A stretch of DNA of 64,000 nucleotides from Microthrixaceae bacterium (GCA_011523825.1 WTFX01000015.1:1-64000), one strand, 5' to 3'; numbered from the stretch's first letter, positions 43,944 to 53,203 are shown. Numbers and translations: made by a program. Notes: generated by a model from the sequence alone, not told the origin.

Positions 43944-44696
43944 GTGGAAATCTTCGGCGTCGTCAACGCATCGCCGGACTCGAAAGCTGACTTTTCCGTC
44001 GTTCATGGCTGCGCCGAAGCCGCTGCGCGCGGAGCCGATCTGCTGGCCGAAGGCGCCGATCACTTCGATCTGGGCGGGGAGGGTTCCACGCCGGGCAGCG
44101 ACGAGGTGGGCGCAGACGACGAGTGGCAGCGTGTGGAGGGACCGCTGCGAGGACTCCTGTCGCTGGGCGTCGACGTGGCGATCGACACCCGCAAAGCGGA
44201 GGTGGCGCGTCGTGCCTTGGACGCAGGGGCCACGGTGCTGAATGCCGGCGATGCCCTGCAGTCGCCGGAGATGGTTGAGATAGCGGCTGAGCGCGGCGTG
44301 ACCGTGGTGCTGCCGTTCATGCTGGGGCGGGATTTTCGCAGCGTGCGTGACGTGAGAGGCGATCCCGTCACGGTGATGGTCGAGTGGTTCGCGTCGCGCA
44401 TCGAGCGGCTGCGCCGGGCAGGCGTCACCCAGCGGCTGCTGCTCGACTGCGGCGTCGGCTTCGGCCCCCACGACATGGACTGGCCCGAACGGGCGGCGTA
44501 CCAGCGAGCCATCTACAGCGGTCTGGGGGAGCTGCGCCGCTTCGACCTGCCCCTGTACGTGCCGGTGCCCTGGCTACAGACGCCGGACCGCCTCGAACTG
44601 CTCGACCTGGCCCTCTCACAAGAACCCGACTACGTCCGAGCACACCGCCCCGCCCAAGTCCGCGACCACTACGCCGCCCTCACCACAGCCATCTAG
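43944..44696 (+). CDS. divergent dihydropteroate synthase-like (pterin-binding) protein
   Basis: 250-aa TIM-barrel protein with the outline of DHPS: VNASPDS at the start, GADHFDLGGEGSTPG, SLGVDVAIDTRKAEVARRAL, VLNAGD, and LLLDCGVGFGPH. Canonical residues differ. The NxxPDSFSDGG loop is VNASPDSKADF, GGESTRPG is GGEGSTPG, and DPGIGFGK has become DCGVGFGP, without the sulfonamide-site Lys. It is probably a paralogue with another pterin or corrinoid-linked role rather than the folate enzyme. No other folate genes are nearby. Confidence 0.7.
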   Translation: MEIFGVVNASPDSKADFSVVHGCAEAAARGADLLAEGADHFDLGGEGSTPGSDEVGADDEWQRVEGPLRGLLSLGVDVAIDTRKAEVARRALDAGATVLNAGDALQSPEMVEIAAERGVTVVLPFMLGRDFRSVRDVRGDPVTVMVEWFASRIERLRRAGVTQRLLLDCGVGFGPHDMDWPERAAYQRAIYSGLGELRRFDLPLYVPVPWLQTPDRLELLDLALSQEPDYVRAHRPAQVRDHYAALTTAI

Positions 44697-44718
44697 CCGC
44701 CCCGCGCCGGGTGCGGAG

Positions 44719-47070
44719 TCAGCCGGCGACGGGTTCGAGGGCGACTCGTACGTGCTTGTGGTGCGGGGTGAGCGACAGCCAGTCGCGGTCCTCGATGGCG
44801 GTGAGCTCGTTGACGGCGACGCCGTGGATCTTGTGCTCGCCGGACTCATCCGGATACTCAGTCCCGAAGCCGTGGGGGAGCGTGACGTGTCCGGCCATGA
44901 CGGTGTCGGTGACTTCGGCGGGCGCCTCGACCTCGCCTCGCTTCGACGTCACGCGGACGCGATCCCCGTCCACCACGCCGAGCGCGGTGGCGTCATCGGG
45001 ATTGATGCGCAGTGAGCCCGCCCTGTCCTTCTTGCGCCACTCCGGATCACGGATGACGTCATTGGCAGTGGAAGAACGCCGCTCACCCGCCGAGAGCACG
45101 AACGGGAAGCGGTCGTGCCCTGAAGCAGGCTCCTCGTCGTTCAGCGACCGGAGTTCGTCGACCAGCTCTTCGATCAAGAGATGGACCTTGCCATCGGGGT
45201 GAGCAATGCGGTCCCAGGTCTGTTCGTACTCGCTGACGCTGTAGATCATCCCCGAGGGCGAGTCGACCAGCTTGTCGAACAGGTTGCTGGCCAGCTCCAT
45301 GCCATCGCCCTCGATGCCGGCGGCGCGCACCTCGTCGGGGTAGCGCATCGAAGCCTGCATCGACGCGCCGAACATGATCGCCGCTGGTGCCATGTTGCCC
45401 ATCGTCGGCCCGAGAGCGTCGTAGAGCACCACCGGCAGCTTGGCGCCGACATCGGGATCGGCTGCCGACGCCTCGCCGAGCGCTTCGATGAACGACTGCC
45501 GGCTCTGCTGAGCCGCACCAGCCAGCGTCTCCGTCGATGCGGCACGCCCGCCCATGGCTGCCACGAGCCGGCTGTGAATCTCGGCCTCGGGCAGCGAATC
45601 GCCCAACGGCTCCAGGATCGGGTGGCGCACCTGGAAATAGTTGGCCGGCATCTCACCGGCGAAGAAGGTGGCCTCGGGCTTCTCGTACTGCGAGCAGGCC
45701 GGCAGCACGTAGTCGGCCGCGCGAGCGGTCTCGGTCATGGCGACATCGATCACCACCAGGCACTCCAGCTTGGCGAACGCCTCCCGGAAACGCTTCGAGT
45801 CCGGCAGCGTGTGCAGCGGATTGGCCGACTCCACGATCATCGCCCGGAAGCGATTCGGATGGTCGGTGTCGATGCAGTCCGGAATCGCCGCGCAGGCCAC
45901 CAAGCCCGACAGCATGGCGTTGCCAGTGACGGGATCTGTCTCGCCCTCGCCTGAGTGTCCGCAGATCGGGGCGAGCCGCAGCGGCAGATTCATCCCGCCG
46001 GTCTTGGCGAAGTTGCCGGTGATCAGATACAGCAGCCGCTGCAGCCAGCTGTTCAGCGTGGAGTGGGGCGCCATCTCGATGCCGAGGTCCTCCTCGGTGG
46101 ACAGCGAGCGGGCATTGCCCATCGTGCGAGCCGCAGCTCGCAGCTCCGCCTCGTCGATGCCGCACTTGCGGGCGCATCCGGCGATGTCGGTACCAGCGAG
46201 CAGCTCCCGCAGCTCATCCCAGCCCGTGCAGTGCTCGGCCAGGAACCGCTCGTCGGTGAGCCCTTCTTCGACCATGACCGCCAGCAGCGCCGCCAGTGCC
46301 CAGGCGTCGGTGCCCGGCCGCACCCGCAGGTGATGGTCGGCCATGGCGGCGGTCTCGGACACCCGCGGGTCCATCACGACGAGCTTGCGCTCGTCGTCGT
46401 TGCGGATCTTGTTCAGCTCGTTGCGGGTCTCGGGAAAGCCATGGCTCTGCCACGGGTTCTTGCCGATGAACACAGCGCAGTCGGTGTGCTCGAAATCGCC
46501 CAACGCGCCGAGGTTCTGGCGGCCGAACATCTTGCCCTGAGCCCAGAACATGCCGGTCTTCTCCTGGGCCAGCGCGTTCGAGCGGTACTTCACGCCCAAC
46601 GTCTGCAACACGCCGCGGGCATAGGCGCCCGGGAAGTGATTGCCCTGCCCGCCGCCGCCGTAGTAGAGGATCTTGTCGCCGCCGACCGAGTCGCGGATGC
46701 CGGTGAGGCGCTCGGCGACTTCGGCGATCGCAACATCCCACGACACCTCTTCGAAGGTGCCGTCGTCGTTGCGCCGAAGCGGCGTGGTGAGGCGATCGCG
46801 CCCGTTCTGGTAGTAGTCGATCCGCAGCGCCTTCTCGCAGGTGTAGCCCTTCGAGGCAGGGTGTGCCTTGTCGCCGCGCACACGCGTGATCTTGCGACCG
46901 TCGAGCCTCACCTCGATGCCGCAGTTGTTCGAGCACAGCACGCAGGCGGTCTTGTGCCAGACCTTGGTGGGGTCCTCCTCGGTGGTGGCGCCGTTGGCTT
47001 CGACTGGAGCGGCTTGGGCGCCGTCGCGCTTGGCACGCAAGGCGGCGAGGCGGGCATTGGCATCGGACAT
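44719..47070 (-). CDS. molybdopterin oxidoreductase (formate dehydrogenase/nitrate reductase family)
   Basis: 783-aa Mo/W-bisMGD enzyme of the DMSO-reductase superfamily. The N-terminal 4Fe-4S site is C43-x2-C46-x3-C50-x27-C78. MGD-binding segments include YYGGGGQGNHFPG and FIGKNPWQSHG, and the C-terminal MopB domain includes RVTSKRGEVEAPAEVTD and HGFGTEYPD. I see no Cys or Sec metal ligand at the position used by formate dehydrogenases (YRSNALAQEKTG), so the metal ligand and reaction are unclear. No UGA is needed: the frame is whole. ATG 47070 has AGGGGA 6 bases upstream. A small ferredoxin gene diverges from it. Confidence 0.85.
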   Translation of the reverse strand: MSDANARLAALRAKRDGAQAAPVEANGATTEEDPTKVWHKTACVLCSNNCGIEVRLDGRKITRVRGDKAHPASKGYTCEKALRIDYYQNGRDRLTTPLRRNDDGTFEEVSWDVAIAEVAERLTGIRDSVGGDKILYYGGGGQGNHFPGAYARGVLQTLGVKYRSNALAQEKTGMFWAQGKMFGRQNLGALGDFEHTDCAVFIGKNPWQSHGFPETRNELNKIRNDDERKLVVMDPRVSETAAMADHHLRVRPGTDAWALAALLAVMVEEGLTDERFLAEHCTGWDELRELLAGTDIAGCARKCGIDEAELRAAARTMGNARSLSTEEDLGIEMAPHSTLNSWLQRLLYLITGNFAKTGGMNLPLRLAPICGHSGEGETDPVTGNAMLSGLVACAAIPDCIDTDHPNRFRAMIVESANPLHTLPDSKRFREAFAKLECLVVIDVAMTETARAADYVLPACSQYEKPEATFFAGEMPANYFQVRHPILEPLGDSLPEAEIHSRLVAAMGGRAASTETLAGAAQQSRQSFIEALGEASAADPDVGAKLPVVLYDALGPTMGNMAPAAIMFGASMQASMRYPDEVRAAGIEGDGMELASNLFDKLVDSPSGMIYSVSEYEQTWDRIAHPDGKVHLLIEELVDELRSLNDEEPASGHDRFPFVLSAGERRSSTANDVIRDPEWRKKDRAGSLRINPDDATALGVVDGDRVRVTSKRGEVEAPAEVTDTVMAGHVTLPHGFGTEYPDESGEHKIHGVAVNELTAIEDRDWLSLTPHHKHVRVALEPVAG

Positions 47071-47290
47071 GGCATCCCCTTGAGGCGCGGCGGCAGCTGT
47101 GCCGCTGTGTCGCATCGCTGTCGAAACGGCGGCGTGGACACTGCAAGGGTAGGTGCCGGGTGTGTCCGATGCCGGGTGGCCGGTGCAGTTGCGAATTCTG
47201 CCCAGCCGCCGCGCTAGCTTCGGGCCGGTCGGGATGCCGTGCCCGGCCTCGATGAACGCCAGCCTCGGCGGCTGGCAGGAAGGACTGCTC

Positions 47291-47485
47291 GTGCGGATCA
47301 GCGTTGACGCCGACAAGTGCCAAGGTCACAACCGCTGCTACTCGCTGGCGCCGGAGCTGTTCGACGTGGACGACTACGGCTACGCCACTGCGGCCGGCGA
47401 CGGCGAAGTTCCTGCGGGCCTGGAGGACAAGGCCCGCTTGGCCGCCGCGAACTGTCCCGAGTACGCGGTCATCATCACCGAATAG
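47291..47485 (+). CDS. small ferredoxin, probably 3Fe-4S
   Basis: 64 aa. C-x5-C in DKCQGHNRCYSLAPELF and a later C in ANCPEYAVIITE fit the one-cluster ferredoxins that serve cytochromes P450 and related actinobacterial oxidoreductases. Start: GTG 47291, preceded by AGGAAGGA at 7 bases; a TAGCTT box at about 47215 would give a leader of some 70 bases. It diverges from the molybdopterin oxidoreductase across 220 bases and is a candidate electron partner for it or for an oxygenase in the window. Confidence 0.88.
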   Translation: MRISVDADKCQGHNRCYSLAPELFDVDDYGYATAAGDGEVPAGLEDKARLAAANCPEYAVIITE

Positions 47486-47541
47486 CCCGCAGCGCCTCGG
47501 GCACGACAGCGTCGCCTCCAGCTACCGGCGGCGGCGCGTCG

Positions 47542-48588
47542 TCAGCGTCTGTCGGCGAGCCGCGCACGCAGGGCGGCCAAGCTGCGGCCGGCACCCCAGT
47601 CGTTGGCCTCGAGTGCCAGCAGCATGTCGACCAGGTTGCGGTCGCGGGCTGCACAGAGTTCTGCAACCGACCGCCTCGCTGATTGTTCGTCGGACTGAGC
47701 GATCAGCGTGGCGACAAACTCCGGAGTCAGTTCCGGGACGTCGGTGAGTTTCGTCCACGGCAGGTCGAGCGTCGGAGCGAAGTGCTCCACGAAGTGCCGG
47801 AAGCCGCCTTCGCCGCCGGCCGTGGCGTAGGTCTGGAAGACGCCCATCTGCGCCCAGCGAAGTCCGAACCCGAGCCGCATGGCATCGTCGATCTCCGAAA
47901 CCGTGGCGACGCCGTCGTGGACCAGCCACAGTGCCTCCCGCCACAGGGCCTCCATCAGTCGGTCGGCCACGAATCCGTCGATGTCGGAGCGCACCCGCAG
48001 CGGCGACATCCCCGCTGCGCTGAACCAGCCCATTGCCCGTTCTACCGCCGACTCGGATGTGCGAGCGCCTCCTACCACTTCCACGAGCGGCAGCAAGTAC
48101 ACGGGGTTGAAGGGGTGGCCGACCACGAGACGCTCGGGGTGACGCATCTCGGCCTGCAGATCGCTGGGGCGGATGCCCGACGTGGACGAGGCGATGACGG
48201 CATCCGGTGCCGCGGCAGCCTCGATCTCGGCGCAGGCGGCCTGCTTGACCGTGAGGCGCTCGGGCACGCACTCGTGGATCAGTTCGGCACCTGCCATGGC
48301 GGCCGCGCAGCCGGCTTCCGGATCGGCGATGCGGACGACGCCTTCGGCTGTGCTCGTGTCGTCAGTGAGCAAACTCAGGCGTCGCCATGCCGTTCGCGCT
48401 GCAACCAGGGTTGATTCGATCATGCGGGCAGCGTCAGGCGACGGATCCGCCACGGCCACGTCGATACCGCACAGCGCCCAGCGTGCGGCCCACGCCGCGC
48501 CGATCACACCGGCGCCCACAACGGCGACGCGTTCGGGAAGCCTGCCGTCGGTTGCGGCGAGACCACTGGCAGGCGACGGGTCAGTCAA
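47542..48588 (-). CDS. lcdH: L-carnitine 3-dehydrogenase (3-hydroxyacyl-CoA dehydrogenase family)
   Basis: 348 aa. Oxidises L-carnitine to 3-dehydrocarnitine with NAD. Rossmann motif VAVVGAGVIGAAWA, then SSTSGIRPSDLQ, GHPFNPVYLLPLVEVVGG, and the carnitine-dehydrogenase C-terminal signature LDLPWTKLTDVPELT. It overlaps the start of its upstream neighbour's stop by ATGA (48585-48588). The order dioxygenase, BKACE, dehydrogenase is a carnitine degradation operon. Confidence 0.88.
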   Translation of the reverse strand: MTDPSPASGLAATDGRLPERVAVVGAGVIGAAWAARWALCGIDVAVADPSPDAARMIESTLVAARTAWRRLSLLTDDTSTAEGVVRIADPEAGCAAAMAGAELIHECVPERLTVKQAACAEIEAAAAPDAVIASSTSGIRPSDLQAEMRHPERLVVGHPFNPVYLLPLVEVVGGARTSESAVERAMGWFSAAGMSPLRVRSDIDGFVADRLMEALWREALWLVHDGVATVSEIDDAMRLGFGLRWAQMGVFQTYATAGGEGGFRHFVEHFAPTLDLPWTKLTDVPELTPEFVATLIAQSDEQSARRSVAELCAARDRNLVDMLLALEANDWGAGRSLAALRARLADRR

Positions 48589-49472
48589 TGCCGCTTCAGT
48601 TCGAGCTTGTCACGGACTTCATCGGGGCCGATGACCCGGTAGTTCATGGCTTCGAGGATCTGCTTCGCGCGGGCAACCAGATCGGCGTTGGTCGCGAGCC
48701 GGCCGCGTTCGAGATACAGGTTGTCTTCGAGCCCGACCCGGGCGTTCCCGCCCGCGACGGCCGCCAGTGCCACGTACGGCAGCTGGTCGCGCCCCAGCGC
48801 GAAGGCAGAGAAGGTCCAGTCGTCGGGCACGTTGTTGACCATCGCCATGAACGTGTTCAGGTCCGGCGGGGCGCCCCAGCGGATGCCCATGCACAGCTGC
48901 ACCATGACCGGTGCTTCGATGACGCCGGCTTCCACCAGCGCCCTGGCTTCCCACAGCTGCCCGGTGTCGAAGGCCTCGATCTCGGGACGCACGCCGAGCG
49001 CCTGGATCTGGCGGGCCATCTCCATCAGCGTGTCGTGGGTGTTGGTGGCCACGTAGTTGCCCTCGCCGAAGTTCATGGTGCCGCAGTCGAGCGTGCAGAT
49101 CTCCGGCAGCAGCTCGCGGACGTGAGCGAGGCGCTCGGTGGCGCCGGCCATGTCGGATCGCAGTGGGTCGGGCGGCAGCGGCTGCTCGACCGAGCCGATC
49201 ACGAAATCGCCGCCCATGCCGGCGGTGAGATTCAGCACGACGTCAGTGCTCGAGGCTCGCACGCGTTCCACCACCTCGCGGTAGCAGTCGACATCGCGGC
49301 CTGCGTCGCCGGTGATCGGGTCGCGCACGTGCACATGGCAGATGGCAGCCCCTGCATCGGCAGCGTCGATCACGTTCTGGGCGATGTCGGCGGGCGTGTA
49401 GGGCACCTTGTCGGACTTGCCGATCGTGTCGCCGGCTCCGGTCACCGCGCAGGTGATGAAGACGTCAGGCAT
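48585..49472 (-). CDS. beta-keto acid cleavage enzyme (BKACE), 3-dehydrocarnitine type
   Basis: 295 aa (DUF849 family). Cleaves 3-dehydrocarnitine with acetyl-CoA to betainyl-CoA and acetoacetate. The zinc-binding HVHVRD (C-H-V-H) near residue 46 and the glutamate of GLEDNLYLERG near 245 are visible, with MGGDFVIGSVEQPLP between. Context, directly upstream of lcdH and overlapping the dioxygenase by 8 bases, supports the carnitine substrate. The frame is open further upstream; ATG 49472 matches the family start PDVFITCAVTGAGD. Confidence 0.88.
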   Translation of the reverse strand: MPDVFITCAVTGAGDTIGKSDKVPYTPADIAQNVIDAADAGAAICHVHVRDPITGDAGRDVDCYREVVERVRASSTDVVLNLTAGMGGDFVIGSVEQPLPPDPLRSDMAGATERLAHVRELLPEICTLDCGTMNFGEGNYVATNTHDTLMEMARQIQALGVRPEIEAFDTGQLWEARALVEAGVIEAPVMVQLCMGIRWGAPPDLNTFMAMVNNVPDDWTFSAFALGRDQLPYVALAAVAGGNARVGLEDNLYLERGRLATNADLVARAKQILEAMNYRVIGPDEVRDKLELKRH

Positions 49473-50688
49473 CAGCGGGATCCTCCTGATGAGCACTGCG
49501 GCGCAGCAGCACGCGCAGCCGTGAGTAGAACTCGTCGGTGTCCATGTACGTGCCGATGAGCCGTCGGCGGGTTCCCGGCCGCGGCTCGAAGGCATCCCGT
49601 CCGTGCAGCACGCGGCGGTTGTCGAACACCACGATGTCGCCGGGCCGGAACGGGTATCGCATCTGGAATCGGTCCGAGACGGCCGTCTCGCTCAGCAGTC
49701 GCATCGCTGCATACGCACGGTTCACCTCGGCGGCGGGCATGGCGGGGAAGGCCCTCACGGGGTGGAATGCCCGGTAGGTGTACGGAATCCGCCCGTCGCC
49801 CGTATCGATGACCGGCCCCTGCCAGCGATGATCGTGGTCGGGCGAACGGTTGAAGAACACCCACTCCAGCATGGTGAGCGCCTCGAAGGCGTCGGGCTCA
49901 GCCACGCGCAGGTGCTCGGCGATGGCCAGCCCGTCGGCCATGGTCGACCATCCGCCCTCCACGCTGTTCTCCACGCAGTGCAGCAGTTGCAGTCCTGGCG
50001 GGATTTCCCGGGTCGGCAAGTCGGTGTGGGGCGCGAGCCGCTGCCCGGTGTTGGCCAGCGAGGTCGGCGTGATGTCCACATCGACGTGCCAGGTCAGCCC
50101 GAAGTTGGAGTCGCGCATGGCGCCGATGCGCCCCGCAATCTGGGCGACCGCATCGGGATCGGTCCCGCTGTCTGCCAGACGGACGAGCCCGTAGCGCGCG
50201 AGATCGCACAGCGCCGCGGCGAGAGCGCTGTCATCACCGAGCACGGCTGGGCCGTCGTGGGTGACCGGCTCGCTGTGCTCGGCCGCAGTCCACGCCACGG
50301 GAGCAGGAATGACCGCAAAGGGCCGGTGCATCTGGTCGGCGACATGGCGCAGCCAGCCGGGATGGAACCTGGCGTGGCGGTGCTCAGGCTCGAAGGTCAC
50401 CTCGAGCGCCCCGCCGTCCAGTTCGATCCGGCCGAGCGACAGATGGGCATCGATATGAGCGGGGTCCAGTTCGCACTCGCGAGTCACCGGGTCGATGCCG
50501 CCGGCACCGGGTGCGTTCTCTCGCAGCCACATCGGGTGGCACTCGAGTGTCGTCCCGTCGGGCCATTCCAGCTCCGCCGTACCGCTCGCGGTGAGACGGG
50601 CAGAAGCGAGCGCCGCCCACGGGTACGTGTAGTAGTCCGGTGTCGCGCAATCCGGTGTGGGCGGATGGGCGTGGCCCCGCTCGGTCAC
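49465..50688 (-). CDS. gamma-butyrobetaine dioxygenase
   Basis: 407-aa TauD/TfdA-type 2OG/Fe(II) enzyme that hydroxylates gamma-butyrobetaine to L-carnitine. An N-terminal DUF971-like domain (LEWPDGTTLECHPMWLRENA) is followed by the catalytic barrel with HTD in RLAPHTDLPTREIPPGLQLL, the distal His in RRVLHGRDAFEP and the 2OG-binding RRRLIGTYMDTDEF. This two-domain layout is typical of BBOX. It is first in the carnitine operon. GTG 50688 has GACAAT 7 bases upstream. Confidence 0.9.
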   Translation of the reverse strand: MTERGHAHPPTPDCATPDYYTYPWAALASARLTASGTAELEWPDGTTLECHPMWLRENAPGAGGIDPVTRECELDPAHIDAHLSLGRIELDGGALEVTFEPEHRHARFHPGWLRHVADQMHRPFAVIPAPVAWTAAEHSEPVTHDGPAVLGDDSALAAALCDLARYGLVRLADSGTDPDAVAQIAGRIGAMRDSNFGLTWHVDVDITPTSLANTGQRLAPHTDLPTREIPPGLQLLHCVENSVEGGWSTMADGLAIAEHLRVAEPDAFEALTMLEWVFFNRSPDHDHRWQGPVIDTGDGRIPYTYRAFHPVRAFPAMPAAEVNRAYAAMRLLSETAVSDRFQMRYPFRPGDIVVFDNRRVLHGRDAFEPRPGTRRRLIGTYMDTDEFYSRLRVLLRRSAHQEDPADA

Positions 50689-50695
50689 TGACCAG

Positions 50696-50701
50696 ATTGT
50701 C
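50696..50701 (-). promoter_or_regulatory. -10 box for the carnitine operon
   Basis: GACAAT on the minus strand, 7 bases before GTG 50688. The first base departs from TAnnnT. Confidence 0.4.
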
Positions 50702-50709
50702 TCACAGCT

Positions 50710-53148
50710 TCAGATCCCTTCGGCCGCTGCAAGCCCTTCGGGATCGACGTCCTGGCCGGCCGCCATCGCCGCGAAGATCTCCGGCGGCTCGCGCCACGAA
50801 TCTGCCGGGCTGCCTGCTCTGGCCGCCGCGATGGCTTCCCACACCCGCTGGGGGCTCATGGGCATGTCGATGTGCCGTATGCCCAGGTGCGACACCGCAT
50901 CGATCACTGCGTTCTGCAGCGCCGGCGTGGAGCCGATCGTGCTGGCCTCGCCGATTCCCTTCGCACCCAGCGGATTGAGCGGCGAGGGCGTTTCGGTGCT
51001 GTGCACCTCGAAACTCGGGAATTCGGCGGCAGACGGGAACAGGTACGTCATGAGCGTGCCGGTCTGCGGGTTGCCGTCCTCGTCGAAGATCACTTCCTCG
51101 TACAGCGTCTGCGCTGCACCCTGGGCGATGCCGCCGTGCTGCTGGCCCCGGAGCAGCAGCGGGTTGATCACCGTGCCCGCGTCGTCGACGGCGATGTGGC
51201 GCAGGTAGCCGATCTCGCCGGTGTCGGTGTCGACTTCCACGACCGCAACGTGCGCCCCGAACGGGAAGCTGGCCTCGCCCTGGTCGAAGTCGAGCTGCGC
51301 CGCGAGTCCCGGGTCGACGGGCTCGCCTCGTTCCGCGGCAGCGGACTCCGCGTCGGTCGGATCGCCGAGCAGCCCCTCAGGCGCATCGTCGACCGCCCCG
51401 GCCAGCTGTGCCCAGTCGACCGATCGGGCCGGCACGCCGGCCACGCTGAACGTGCCCACTGCGGCATCGAGCACGATGTCGGCTGTGCTGGCTTCCAGCA
51501 AGTGTGCGGCCAGCCGCTGGGCCCGGTCGATGAGCACATCGGTGGCATTGGCCACCGCTGAGCCGCCCACCTGCACCGAGCGGGAGCCGCCGGTGCCGCC
51601 GCCGCGGGGCACCAGATCGGTGTCGGACTGGATGAACCCGATGCGCTCCACATCGATGCCGGTGCGGGCCGAGACGATCTGGGCGAAGGTGGTGTGATGG
51701 CCCTGGCCGTGGGCGCTAGTGCCGACCCGAATGGTGGCGCCGCCGTCGGGCTCGATGCGCACCGCCGCGAACTCGCTGGTGAGGCCGCCGGCGGTGATCT
51801 CCACGAAGCTGGCGATGCCGATGCCGAGCTGGCGCACGTCGCCGCGCTCGCGCCTCGCGCGCTGCTCGGCTCGCAGATCGTCGTAGCCGGCGAGCTCGAC
51901 GGCGCGCCGCAGGGGCAGCGCGTAGTCGCCGCTGTCGTAGGTGACCCCGGTGAGCGTGTCGAAGGGGAACGCATCGGGCGAGATGAAGTTGCGCAGCCGG
52001 ATCTCGATGGGATCGATGCCGGTCTCGATGGCGGCCTGATCGACGAGCCGCTCGAGCAGGGCGGCCGCCTCGGGCCGTCCGGCGCCCCGGTAGGCGCCGG
52101 TGGGCGTCGTATTGGTGACTGCCGTGGCCACGTCGAACCGGATTGCGGGAAAGGCGTAGGTGCCGTTGGACATCCGCTTGGTGCCCGCTGGCAGCATCGT
52201 GCCGATGTTGGGGTAGGCGCCCGTGTCGCCCACCAGGCGCACCCGCAGCCCGGTGAAGGTGCCGTCGTCGCGCACGCCGAGCTCGGCGTACTGCACCTGC
52301 GCGCGGCTGTGCGCCAGCGTGGTCATGTCCTCGCTGCGCCCGGGCGTCCAGGTGACAGGGCGGCCCAGCCGGTCTGCCAGCGCGGCCACCACGGTGTGCT
52401 CGTGATAGAGGCCGGCCTTGGCGCCGAAGCCGCCGCCGACGTGGGGAGCGATGACGCGCAGGCGCTGCGCGTCCCAGCCGAGCGCGCCTGCGAGCTGCAT
52501 CTTCGTGAGGTGCGGCATCTGCGTGGCGCAGTACACGGTCATGCGGCCGTCGTCGCCGGGCACGGCCGCACATGAGTTCGGCTCGAGCGGCACGGCGGCG
52601 ATCTTCTGGTTGACGTACCGGCCCCGCACGACGTGGGCGGCGCCGTCGAGCGGATCGACTCCGGGCGGATCGGTGATCTCGGTGGCGATGTTGTTGGGCC
52701 GTTCGTCGAAGAGCGCTGGCGCTCCGGGGGCGAGCGCCGCCTCGGCGTCGGTGGCAGCGGGCAGCGGCTCGTAGTCGACCGCAACCAGTTCAGCGGCGTC
52801 AACTGCCTGGGCCAGGGTCTCGGCCACGACGACGGCGACCGCTTCGCCCACGAAGCGCACCTTGCCGGCCGCCAGCGGGGCGCGGGCGAATTCGTCGGCC
52901 ACCGCGACGAACCCGTGGTGGGGTGCCACGCCGAGCTCTGCGGCGGTGACGACCTCGATCACGCCAGGCGCCCGGCTTGCCTCGCTGGCGTCGATGTCGC
53001 CGATGTGAGCGTGGGCGACAGGCGAGCGCACGAACACTGCATGGCACATGCCGTCGGCGTCATGGTCATAGACGTAGCGACCGCCTGCGGTGAGCAGCTC
53101 GGGGTCTTCGCTGCGTCGTACTTCGTTGCCCAGGATCGAACCGGCCAT
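50710..53148 (-). CDS. xanthine dehydrogenase family molybdopterin subunit, CoxL form II-like
   Basis: 812-aa large subunit binding molybdopterin cytosine dinucleotide. Segments: GNEVRRSEDPELLTAGG, VGGGFGAKAGLYHEH, the active-site loop AYRGAGR near residue 353, GQGHHTTFAQI, GGTGGSRSVQVGGSA, and the catalytic Glu in GAKGIGEAST. AYRGAGR marks form II CoxL-like proteins, not the AYxCSFR loop of true aerobic CO dehydrogenase, so the substrate is probably another aldehyde or heterocycle. No FAD (CoxM) or iron-sulfur (CoxS) subunit gene is adjacent. ATG 53148 has TAGCCT 8 bases upstream. Confidence 0.9.
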   Translation of the reverse strand: MAGSILGNEVRRSEDPELLTAGGRYVYDHDADGMCHAVFVRSPVAHAHIGDIDASEASRAPGVIEVVTAAELGVAPHHGFVAVADEFARAPLAAGKVRFVGEAVAVVVAETLAQAVDAAELVAVDYEPLPAATDAEAALAPGAPALFDERPNNIATEITDPPGVDPLDGAAHVVRGRYVNQKIAAVPLEPNSCAAVPGDDGRMTVYCATQMPHLTKMQLAGALGWDAQRLRVIAPHVGGGFGAKAGLYHEHTVVAALADRLGRPVTWTPGRSEDMTTLAHSRAQVQYAELGVRDDGTFTGLRVRLVGDTGAYPNIGTMLPAGTKRMSNGTYAFPAIRFDVATAVTNTTPTGAYRGAGRPEAAALLERLVDQAAIETGIDPIEIRLRNFISPDAFPFDTLTGVTYDSGDYALPLRRAVELAGYDDLRAEQRARRERGDVRQLGIGIASFVEITAGGLTSEFAAVRIEPDGGATIRVGTSAHGQGHHTTFAQIVSARTGIDVERIGFIQSDTDLVPRGGGTGGSRSVQVGGSAVANATDVLIDRAQRLAAHLLEASTADIVLDAAVGTFSVAGVPARSVDWAQLAGAVDDAPEGLLGDPTDAESAAAERGEPVDPGLAAQLDFDQGEASFPFGAHVAVVEVDTDTGEIGYLRHIAVDDAGTVINPLLLRGQQHGGIAQGAAQTLYEEVIFDEDGNPQTGTLMTYLFPSAAEFPSFEVHSTETPSPLNPLGAKGIGEASTIGSTPALQNAVIDAVSHLGIRHIDMPMSPQRVWEAIAAARAGSPADSWREPPEIFAAMAAGQDVDPEGLAAAEGI

Positions 53149-53156
53149 GGGCGGCG

Positions 53157-53162
53157 AGGCTA
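53157..53162 (-). promoter_or_regulatory. -10 box for the coxL-like gene
   Basis: TAGCCT on the minus strand, 8 bases before ATG 53148. Confidence 0.5.
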
Positions 53163-53203
53163 TCGACGGGCCGTCACACCGTTCTGGACGGGTGTGGTCG
53201 TTG

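Noticed and set aside
44719..47070. Possible third selenoprotein: formate-dehydrogenase-like enzyme
   Set aside because: The frame has no internal TGA and no Sec is needed; the metal-ligand position holds neither Cys nor TGA.
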